From contig NZ_FNVD01000013.1 in the NCBI RefSeq assembly GCF_900108275.1, positions 18,475 through 82,474 on the forward strand: 64,000 nucleotides of DNA. Direction: 5' to 3'. The notes beneath the pieces were generated by a model. It made no database searches and was not told where the DNA came from. It saw nothing but the letters and a program-made list of their open reading frames with translations. Source of the DNA: Jhaorihella thermophila (lineage in GTDB: Bacteria > Pseudomonadota > Alphaproteobacteria > Rhodobacterales > Rhodobacteraceae). Of the stretch, positions 10,627 through 17,443 are shown piece after piece (position 1 is the stretch's first letter; each line of letters opens with the position of its first letter). The translations under genes and the position numbers were made by a program.

Positions 10627-11382
10627 TTACGCCGACTCGCCCAGATAGGCTTCGCGCACCTTGGGGTGGCCCTTGATGTTCTCGGGCGTGTCCTCGACCA
10701 GCGGCGTGCCCTGCGCCAGCACCGTGATCCGCTCGGCCAGAGAAAACACCACATGCATGTCGTGTTCGATGATGGCGATGGTGATGTCGCGTTCCTCCTT
10801 GATCTGCTTGAGCAGGTCGATGGTGTTGTTGGTATCCGCCCGCGCCATGCCGGCGGTCGGCTCGTCCAGCAGCAGCAGGCGCGGCTCCTGGCTCAGGCAC
10901 ATGGCGATTTCCAGCCGCCGCTTGTCCCCGCGCGAAAGCGAGCCGGAATGGAAATGGCGCTTGTCGGCCATGCTCATCTCTTCCAGCATGTGCTCGGCGC
11001 GTTCGATGACGTCCTTCTGGCTGCCGATGCTGGTCAGCGCGTTCAGCTCGAACGTGCCGTCGCGCTTGGCCAGGATCGGGATCATCATGTTTTCCAGCAC
11101 GGTCAGATCGCCGAAGATCTCGGGCGTCTGGAACACGCGGGAAATGCCCATCTGGTTGATCTCGTAGGGGTGCCGCCCCAGCACCGACTGGCCGTCGAAC
11201 ATGACGCTTCCGGTGTCGGGGATCAGCTTGCCCACCAAGCAGTTCAGCAAGGTGGATTTGCCCGCGCCGTTCGGCCCGATGATGGCGTGAACCGTGTTCT
11301 CCCGAACGCTCAGGTTCACGTCGCTCAGCGCCTTGAGGCCGCCGAAGTTCTTGCTGACATTCTTGACTTCGAGAATACCCAT
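10627..11382 (-). CDS. livG: HAAT ABC transporter ATP-binding protein, LivG type
   Basis: A 251-residue ATPase with Walker A GPNGAGKST and Walker B LLLLDEPTAGM. The signature reads SLSRGDKRRLE, a divergent form in place of the LSGGQ or LAYGQ seen in most LivG proteins; this form recurs in a urea/amide-like subset as far as I recall. The H-loop region IEHDMHVVFSLAE is intact. It sits between livM and livF with short gaps (15 and 12 bp). It acts on the cytoplasmic side as a partner of LivF. Native codon use. Confidence 0.93.
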   Translation of the reverse strand: MGILEVKNVSKNFGGLKALSDVNLSVRENTVHAIIGPNGAGKSTLLNCLVGKLIPDTGSVMFDGQSVLGRHPYEINQMGISRVFQTPEIFGDLTVLENMMIPILAKRDGTFELNALTSIGSQKDVIERAEHMLEEMSMADKRHFHSGSLSRGDKRRLEIAMCLSQEPRLLLLDEPTAGMARADTNNTIDLLKQIKEERDITIAIIEHDMHVVFSLAERITVLAQGTPLVEDTPENIKGHPKVREAYLGESA

Positions 11383-11397
11383 GTCAGGCGCTCCTTC

Positions 11398-12609
11398 TCA
11401 TTCGGCCACGTGGGGGGCGGGCTTGGGGTGATGTTCAGGGTCGCCCGAACCGCCTGCCGGTTTCTTGCCCCGGCCGCGCAGCCAGGCCGCGATCCGTTGG
11501 CCGCCTTCGACCAGGCCGCCGGGCAGGAAGATCACCACCAGCATGAACAGGATGCCCAGCGTCAGGTGCCAGCCCTTGCCGATGAAGGGGTGCACGATGA
11601 AGACCATGAAATCCTCCATCCCGTCGGGCATGAAGCTGAACCATTGGTGCAGCACGCTGTCGTTGATCTTCGAGAAGATGTTTTCGAAATACTTGATGAA
11701 GCCCGCGCCCAGCACCGGCCCGATCAGCGTCCCGGCCCCGCCGAGAATGGTCATCAGCACGACCTCGCCGCTGGCGGTCCACTGCATCCGTTCGGCGCCG
11801 GCCAGCGGGTCCATCGCCGCCATCAGGCCGCCGGCCAGCCCCGCATACATGCCCGAGATCACGAAGGCCGCCAGCGTGTAGGGCCGCGTGTTCAGCCCGG
11901 TATAGGCCATGCGCTGCTGGTTGGACTTGACCGCGCGCAGCATCAGACCGAAAGGCGACCGGAAGATGCGGATCGCCAGGTAGAAGGCGACCAGCATGAA
12001 GATCGCGCAGAAATAGTATCCCGCCGAGAAGACGAAGGACCACGGCCCGATGTCGAGCGTGTAGGCCGAACCCATCTCGAGCCCGAAGAGGTGGGTCACG
12101 TCCGGCCCGTCGCCCTTCAGGATCTGCGGGTCGTTGGAATAGACCTGCAGGCCGGTTTCGCCGTTGGTGATCGGCGTCAGCACCGAATAGGCCAGGTTGT
12201 AGGACATCTGCGCAAAGGCCAGCGTCAGGATCGAGAAGTAGATCCCCGACCGGCGCAGCGAGACGTAACCGATCAGCACGCTGAACAGCCCCGCCACGAT
12301 CACCGCCAGGACGATCGCCGGCACCACGTTGTAGCTGAGCAGCTTGAACATCCACACCGCGGCGTAGGATCCCACGCCCAGAAAAGCCGCGTGGCCAAAG
12401 GACAGATACCCGGTCAGGCCAAACAGCAGGTTGAAGCCGATCGCGAAGATCCCGAAGATGACAAAGCGCTGCATCAGGTCGGGGTAGCCCGCGTTGAACT
12501 GCGCCAGCGCGCTGTCGGCGGGGAACGGGTTGAGGATGAACGGCGCCAGCACGACGAGGGCCGTCACCACGATCAGAAGGGTTGTGTCTTTCTTGTCCAG
12601 TCCGAACAT
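11398..12609 (-). CDS. livM: HAAT ABC transporter permease, LivM type
   Basis: A 403-residue inner-membrane permease. It has multiple hydrophobic helices and the LivM hallmark [19 protein letters not shown] near residues 65-85. A longer than usual periplasmic segment (about residues 150-190) and a charged, proline-rich cytoplasmic tail after the last helix make it longer than typical LivM. It forms the transmembrane pathway with LivH. It begins five bases after the livH stop, so translation is probably coupled. Confidence 0.92.
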   Translation of the reverse strand: MFGLDKKDTTLLIVVTALVVLAPFILNPFPADSALAQFNAGYPDLMQRFVIFGIFAIGFNLLFGLTGYLSFGHAAFLGVGSYAAVWMFKLLSYNVVPAIVLAVIVAGLFSVLIGYVSLRRSGIYFSILTLAFAQMSYNLAYSVLTPITNGETGLQVYSNDPQILKGDGPDVTHLFGLEMGSAYTLDIGPWSFVFSAGYYFCAIFMLVAFYLAIRIFRSPFGLMLRAVKSNQQRMAYTGLNTRPYTLAAFVISGMYAGLAGGLMAAMDPLAGAERMQWTASGEVVLMTILGGAGTLIGPVLGAGFIKYFENIFSKINDSVLHQWFSFMPDGMEDFMVFIVHPFIGKGWHLTLGILFMLVVIFLPGGLVEGGQRIAAWLRGRGKKPAGGSGDPEHHPKPAPHVAE

Positions 12610-12614
12610 GGGAA

Positions 12615-13646
12615 TTAGTCCTCCATCACGCCTTTGCGGCCCATCAGGCCCCTCGGACGGGTGAGCAGAATGATGATCGCGACCAGGTAGATGATGATCT
12701 GGTCAATGCCGGGCAGCAGCGCCTTGACCTCGTTCATCGAGGCAAAGCTTTCGAGAATGCCCAGCAGGAAGCCCGCGGCCACCGCGCCTGGCAGGCTGCC
12801 CATGCCGCCGACCACCACCACGACGAAGCTGAGCACGAGAAAATCCATGCCCATGTGGTAGTTGGGCGAGTTGATCGGGGCGTACATCACGCCCGCCAGG
12901 CCGGCCACGGCGGCGGCGATGCCGAACATGATGGTAAAGCGGCGGTCGATGTTGATCCCCAGAAGCCCCACGGTTTCGCGGTCGGCCATGCCCGCGCGCA
13001 CCACCATGCCGAAGGTGGTGAACTGCAGAAAGGCGAACACGCCGCCGATCACCAGCGCGGCAAAGCAGAAATAGACGAAGCGCCAGGCCGGGTAGACCAC
13101 CGCGTTGACGTCGAGACCCACCAGCACGCCAAAGTCGATCGAGCCCTTCAGCGCGTCCGGCGCGGGCGTCGGAATCGGATTGGCGCCGAAGAAATACTTG
13201 ACGATCTCCTGCATCACGATGGCCAGGCCGAAGGTCACGAGGATCTGATCGGCATGCGGACGCTTGTAGAAATGCTTGATCAGACCGCGCTCCATCGCAT
13301 AGCCGACGGCCAGCATGATCGGGATGGAGAACAGGATCGCCAGCGGCACCGACCAGTCGATGATGGCATTGCCGAAGGCATCACCGAAGATGCCCTTGAC
13401 GTAGGGCACATCGACCTTGAGCGGATTGCCCAGAAAGTCCTTCTGGGTTTCGTCCACGACCGTATACGAAAGGTTGAGGATCCGGTTGAGCGTGACGGCG
13501 CAGAAGGCGCCGATCATGAACAGCGCGCCGTGGGCGAAGTTCACCACGCCGAGCGTGCCGAAGATCAGCGTCAGGCCCAATGCGATCATCGCATAGGCCG
13601 AGCCCTTGTCGAGCCCGTTCAGGATTTGCAGCAGGATTGCGTCCAT
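12615..13646 (-). CDS. livH: HAAT ABC transporter permease, LivH type
   Basis: A 343-residue permease with LivH features: a start of [19 protein letters not shown], then [21 protein letters not shown]. An insertion of about 45 polar residues follows the second helix, as in the urea/amide-like HAAT subgroup. I chose ATG at 13646 because AAGGTGGGAC precedes it; frame to 13709 is probably leader. It is first of the four permease/ATPase genes and lies downstream of the binding-protein gene across a stable hairpin. Confidence 0.92.
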   Translation of the reverse strand: MDAILLQILNGLDKGSAYAMIALGLTLIFGTLGVVNFAHGALFMIGAFCAVTLNRILNLSYTVVDETQKDFLGNPLKVDVPYVKGIFGDAFGNAIIDWSVPLAILFSIPIMLAVGYAMERGLIKHFYKRPHADQILVTFGLAIVMQEIVKYFFGANPIPTPAPDALKGSIDFGVLVGLDVNAVVYPAWRFVYFCFAALVIGGVFAFLQFTTFGMVVRAGMADRETVGLLGINIDRRFTIMFGIAAAVAGLAGVMYAPINSPNYHMGMDFLVLSFVVVVVGGMGSLPGAVAAGFLLGILESFASMNEVKALLPGIDQIIIYLVAIIILLTRPRGLMGRKGVMED

Positions 13647-13726
13647 GAGTGTCCCACCTTCGGGTTTGCAGATGCGAGAATTCGGGTTACCGGGCGCGGT
13701 TCGGGTCACGCCGCCGGATAGAGATT

Positions 13727-13757
13727 GGCCGGCCGCGCGGCGCGCACGCGGCCGGCC
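13727..13757 (-). terminator. Intercistronic hairpin between binding protein and permease genes
   Basis: A perfect 11-bp, all-G+C stem (GGCCGGCCGCG with its complement) has a 9-nt loop. It lies 16 bp after the binding-protein stop and has no T-tract. In solute-transport operons such hairpins protect or partly attenuate the mRNA, so that binding protein outnumbers permease. I infer that role here. Confidence 0.6.
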
Positions 13758-13772
13758 GGTCCGGATGCGCCG

Positions 13773-15119
13773 TCAGGCGCCCGGGTTGCACTCGCCGAGA
13801 TCGCCACCGGCGAACATCGGGTGATCCGGTGCATATTCCACCTGGGCCCGCGGCGTGATGTCCACGATCTCGAGGATGTCGAACTGGTTGGTCGGGTTCT
13901 CTTTCCCCTTCATGACCAGCACGTCCTTGAAGCACTGGTGGTCGTCGGCGCGATAGAGCGTCGGCCCGTTGCCCAGCCCGTCGAACTCGAAGCCTTCCAG
14001 CGCCTCGACCACGGCGCAGGGGTTGAACGACCCCGCCCGCGCCACGGCATCGGCATAGAGGACCGTCTGCACATAGCAGGTCTGGGCCGAGTTGGACGGC
14101 GGACGGCCATACTTTTCGCCGAACGACTTGACGAACGCCTTGGTGCCCTCGTCGGTCAGCTGCCAGTTCCAGTTCATCGAGCCATAGACGCCCTTGATCG
14201 CCTCGCCGGCACCTTCGGCCATCAGTTCCGAATAGAGCGGAACGACGATCTCGAACTGCTTGCCGTTGACCATCTTGTCACGCAGGCCGAACTGGACCGC
14301 CTGGTTGATCGAGTTGATCATGTCGCGGCCATAGTGGTTCAGGATCAGAACGTCGGCGCCCGAGTTCAGAACCGGCGTGATGTAGGACGAATAGTCGCCC
14401 ACGCCGAATGGCGTGCGCTCCTTCTGCACGGTTTCCCAGCCCAGCGCCTCGGTGGCGGCCGCGATCGACTCTTCCTGGGTCCAGCCCCAGGTGTAGTCGG
14501 CGGTCAGGTGATAGGCGCGGCGGTCCTTGCCATACTGCTTGGCCAGCACCGGCGCCAGCGCGGCACCGGACATGTAGGCGTTGAAGAAGTGACGGAAGCC
14601 GTTGCGCTTCTTGTCCTTGCCAGTGGTGTCGTTGGAGTGCGTCAGACCGGCCATGAAGATGATCCCGGCGTCCTGGCACAGGCCCTGAACGGCGATGGCC
14701 ACGCCCGAGGACGAGCCGCCGTTGATCATGATCACGCCGTCCTTTTCGATCATCGACTTGGCCGATGCGCGGGCGGCGTCCGACTTGGTCTGGGTGTCGC
14801 CGGTGACGAACTCGACCTTCTTGCCCAGCAGGCCGGTGCCGTCCAGCGCCTTGGAGCTGAAGGTGTTCAGCATGCCGCCGTCGCCCATGCCGTTGATGTG
14901 CTCGACGGCCAGTTCCTGGGCGCGCAGCTCGTCCATGCCTTCATCGGCATAGGGGCCGGTCTGCGGCACGTTGAAGCCGAACTTCACGGTGCTGGCGCTA
15001 CCGGGATCGTTGGTAAAGGCAGACGCGCTCGAGGTGAAGATCGTCGGCAGCGCGACGCCGGCGCCGGCAACCGCACCGGTCTTCAGGACGCCGCGGCGCG
15101 TGAGATTGCTTTTGGACAT
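13773..15119 (-). CDS. Tat-exported substrate-binding protein of HAAT ABC transporter
   Basis: A 448-residue periplasmic binding protein (Peripla_BP_6/Leu-Ile-Val class). The N-terminus has TRRGVLKTGAVAGAGVALP, a twin-arginine signal, cleaved near residues 30-35. The sequence then opens with VKFGFNVPQTGPYADEG, typical of type I binding folds. The ATG at 15119 is chosen because of GGGAGGATATTG just upstream. It heads the transporter operon and is divergent from an ScfR regulator. The ligand could be an amino acid, short-chain amide or urea; the sequence does not decide. The Tat signal implies folding in the cytoplasm before export. Confidence 0.92.
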   Translation of the reverse strand: MSKSNLTRRGVLKTGAVAGAGVALPTIFTSSASAFTNDPGSASTVKFGFNVPQTGPYADEGMDELRAQELAVEHINGMGDGGMLNTFSSKALDGTGLLGKKVEFVTGDTQTKSDAARASAKSMIEKDGVIMINGGSSSGVAIAVQGLCQDAGIIFMAGLTHSNDTTGKDKKRNGFRHFFNAYMSGAALAPVLAKQYGKDRRAYHLTADYTWGWTQEESIAAATEALGWETVQKERTPFGVGDYSSYITPVLNSGADVLILNHYGRDMINSINQAVQFGLRDKMVNGKQFEIVVPLYSELMAEGAGEAIKGVYGSMNWNWQLTDEGTKAFVKSFGEKYGRPPSNSAQTCYVQTVLYADAVARAGSFNPCAVVEALEGFEFDGLGNGPTLYRADDHQCFKDVLVMKGKENPTNQFDILEIVDITPRAQVEYAPDHPMFAGGDLGECNPGA

Positions 15120-15276
15120 CAATATCCTCCCATTGAGACTGACGCACGCGCGGCTCCTCATTCCGCGCGGTGCGGGCACGATTGTGCAAACAAAGTATGC
15201 TGCGGTTTCCGAAAATTTCGCAATAAACCCCTTGAAAAACACGATAATTCTGTAAACAATTCAACAAGCGGCCACC

Positions 15277-15293
15277 GAAGATTGTAAATCTTC
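15277..15293. promoter_or_regulatory. Perfect palindrome in divergent promoter region
   Basis: GAAGATT-GTA-AATCTTC is a perfect 7+7 inverted repeat in an AT-rich divergent region (15120-15349). It lies 57 bp before the ScfR start and about 160 bp before the binding-protein start. It is a good candidate operator for the adjacent regulator, though it does not match the TTTGCAAA-type motif I recall for PccR. A leader hairpin is the alternative. Confidence 0.45.
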
Positions 15294-15349
15294 TTATGTT
15301 GCAGTGCAGAAAGTGATTGAAATAACGTGAAAATCGGGACGAGCCGGAC

Positions 15350-16651
15350 ATGCCACGGGACACGCTGACAGGCAGCCGCATCCGCGAACGCCGCACGATC
15401 GCCGGGCTGCGGCAGGCGGATCTGGCGCGACAAGTTGGCATATCCGCCTCTTACCTGAACCTGATCGAGCACAACCGGCGCAGAATCGGCGGCAAGCTGC
15501 TGGTGGACATCGCCCGCGCGCTGGGGGTGGAGCCATCAATGCTCACCGAAGGGGCCGAGGCGGCGCTGATCTCGACCCTGCGCGAGGCGGCCGCCGACGC
15601 AGGCACCGTCAATGCCGAACTGGACCGGGCCGAGGAATTCGCCGGCCGCTTCCCCGGCTGGGCCGAGGTACTTGCTGCCGCCCATCGGCGCATTGCCTCG
15701 CTGGAACGGACGGTCGAGATCCTGTCCGACCGCCTGACCCACGATCCCCACCTGGCCGCCTCGCTGCACGAGGTGCTGTCCACCGCCGCCTCGATCCGTT
15801 CCACCGCCGCCATTCTGGCCGAAACCGACGAGCTCGAACCGGAATGGCGCGACCGGTTCCACCGCAACCTGAACGAGGACAGCCAGCGGCTGGCGGAAAG
15901 CTCCAAGGCGTTGATGACCTATCTGGACGAAAGCGATGCGGGAAAGGAACGCCGCGGCGTGCCGCAGGAAGAGGTCGAAGCCTTCTTGGCCGCCCGCAGC
16001 AACCACTTCCCCGAGCTGGAAAACGGAACCGCGACGGTCGAAAAGGTGATCGAGGCGGAATCCTCGCTGGGCTCGAAGGCCGCGCGCGCCCTGGGACGGG
16101 CGGTGCTGGACGTCTATGCTGCCGACGCCCGCGCGATGCCGCTGGGGCCGTTCCGCGAAGCATTGGACCGGCTGGGGCTCGACCCTGTGGCCTTGGCGCG
16201 GGCGTTCAACGCCGATCTTCCGGCGGTGTTCCGGCGGCTGGCGGCGATGCCAGAAGGCGTTCTGCCGCGCGGCTGCGGGCTGGTGATCTGCGATGCCTCG
16301 GGCAGCATCCTGTTCCGCAAGCAGGTCGCGGGCTTTGCCATGCCGCGTCACGGAGAATCCTGCCCGCTCTGGCCGCTTTACATCGCGCTGAGCCGCCCGC
16401 TGGTGCCGATCCGCCGCCGGGTGACCCAACTGGGAAGGGTTCGGCACGCGTTCGACTGTCTTGCCGTATCCTGGCCGATGCAGCAGCCCGATTTCGACAG
16501 CGATCCGGTGTTGCGGTCGTTCATGCTGATCCTGCCGGCCGCGGACGACCCGGGCCAGGAGGCCCAGCCCGTGGGCAGCAGCTGCCGGGTCTGCCCGCGC
16601 CGGGGATGCGGCGCCCGGCGAGAGCCGTCCATCCTGAGCGACGGCGCCTGA
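15350..16651 (+). CDS. XRE-type short-chain fatty acyl-CoA regulator (ScfR family)
   Basis: A 433-residue regulator. Residues 8-62 form an XRE helix-turn-helix (RIRERRTIAGLRQADLA, then ISASYLNLIEHNRR). The long C-terminal domain ends in a cysteine cluster, CRVCPRRGCGARRE, typical of the family that includes RamB and PccR. Members sense acyl-CoA thioesters and control propionate, acetate or methylcitrate/ethylmalonyl pathways. No target pathway gene is adjacent; the nearest neighbour is the divergent transporter. Which acyl-CoA it senses is unknown. The start codon follows a weak GGGACGAG site. Confidence 0.9.
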   Translation: MPRDTLTGSRIRERRTIAGLRQADLARQVGISASYLNLIEHNRRRIGGKLLVDIARALGVEPSMLTEGAEAALISTLREAAADAGTVNAELDRAEEFAGRFPGWAEVLAAAHRRIASLERTVEILSDRLTHDPHLAASLHEVLSTAASIRSTAAILAETDELEPEWRDRFHRNLNEDSQRLAESSKALMTYLDESDAGKERRGVPQEEVEAFLAARSNHFPELENGTATVEKVIEAESSLGSKAARALGRAVLDVYAADARAMPLGPFREALDRLGLDPVALARAFNADLPAVFRRLAAMPEGVLPRGCGLVICDASGSILFRKQVAGFAMPRHGESCPLWPLYIALSRPLVPIRRRVTQLGRVRHAFDCLAVSWPMQQPDFDSDPVLRSFMLILPAADDPGQEAQPVGSSCRVCPRRGCGARREPSILSDGA

Positions 16652-16661
16652 TGCAAGGGTT

Positions 16662-16689
16662 TTGACACCGTGGCCGGGCCGGGGATAGT
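16662..16689 (+). promoter_or_regulatory. Probable sigma-70 promoter of the response-regulator operon
   Basis: A perfect TTGACA box (16662-16667) is followed after 16 bp by GATAGT (16684-16689). It begins eleven bases after the ScfR stop and 90 bp before the response regulator. It would allow the sensor operon to be transcribed independently of the regulator gene. GGGGGAGG at about 16734 is the ribosome site. Confidence 0.5.
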
Positions 16690-16751
16690 CTGCACCAAGG
16701 CAAGAATGTTGCGCCAAGGCGGACGTTCGCGCGGGGGAGGAAAAACCGAAC

Positions 16752-17132
16752 ATGAGCCGACACGTTCTGCTGGTCGAGGACGAACCCAATATCGTCGAGG
16801 CGATCCGTTTTCTGCTCAGCCGCGAAGGCTGGCAGGTAGATGTGCACTCCGAGGGGTCCGATGCGCTTGACGTCATCCGCGACAAGCGCCCGGATCTGGT
16901 GATCATGGACATCATGCTGCCGGGCAAGAGCGGCATCGACATCGTGCGCGAACTGCGCAGGATCGAGCGGTTCCGGGACCTGCCGGTTCTGATGCTGACG
17001 GCCCGCGGGCAGAGCCGCGACCGCGAGATGGCCGAAGAGGCCGGCGTCACCCGCTTCATGACCAAGCCGTTTTCGAACGCCGAGGTGCTGGCGGCGGTGC
17101 GCGATCTGCATGCGCAGGCCTCCGGGTCATGA
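16752..17132 (+). CDS. Single-domain (receiver-only) response regulator
   Basis: A 126-residue CheY-like receiver with no output domain. The acidic pair is D10/E11, the phospho-acceptor is D53 in IMDIMLPGKSG, and the switch residues are T83 and K105 (FMTKPFS). It overlaps the next gene by four bases (ATGA). It is encoded with a symporter-type histidine kinase that itself lacks a receiver, so it is the likely phosphorylation partner. How the signal reaches DNA is not evident; a phosphotransfer partner elsewhere or protein-protein output is possible. Confidence 0.93.
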   Translation: MSRHVLLVEDEPNIVEAIRFLLSREGWQVDVHSEGSDALDVIRDKRPDLVIMDIMLPGKSGIDIVRELRRIERFRDLPVLMLTARGQSRDREMAEEAGVTRFMTKPFSNAEVLAAVRDLHAQASGS

Positions 17133-17443
17133 CGACCGGCCCCATCGAAGATACGCGCGCCGCGCCGCCGGTCTTTCTCGAACGCCAGAGCTATCGCCGG
17201 CGGCGCCTGCTGGACGCGGCGCGCCTGCTGCCGATCATGGGCGCGGCCCTGTTCGCGGTTCCCCTGCTCTGGCCGCGCGCGAGCGCGGTCGGTGACGGCG
17301 TGCCAACGTCTTCGGCGATCCTTTACATCTTTTCCGTCTGGGCCGGTCTGATCGTCGTCAACGCGGCATTCGGCCGGCTGACCAGGGGCATGAACCAGCC
17401 ATCCGACCGGCCGGACGGAACGGATCGGGACGGAGACGCCTGA
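17129..17443 (+). CDS. Small two-helix membrane protein between regulator and kinase
   Basis: A 104-residue protein I do not recognise by name. Two hydrophobic helices are seen (about residues 32-48 and 61-80), with a basic N-terminal stretch (RRRRLLD) and a hydrophilic acidic tail. It overlaps the response regulator by four bases and the kinase by one base (TGATG), so its translation is coupled to both. SSS transporters are often paired with small two-helix subunits (DUF485 or DUF4212 types). By analogy this may be an accessory subunit of the symporter-like sensor. The analogy is positional, not proven by similarity. Confidence 0.8.
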   Translation: MTTGPIEDTRAAPPVFLERQSYRRRRLLDAARLLPIMGAALFAVPLLWPRASAVGDGVPTSSAILYIFSVWAGLIVVNAAFGRLTRGMNQPSDRPDGTDRDGDA

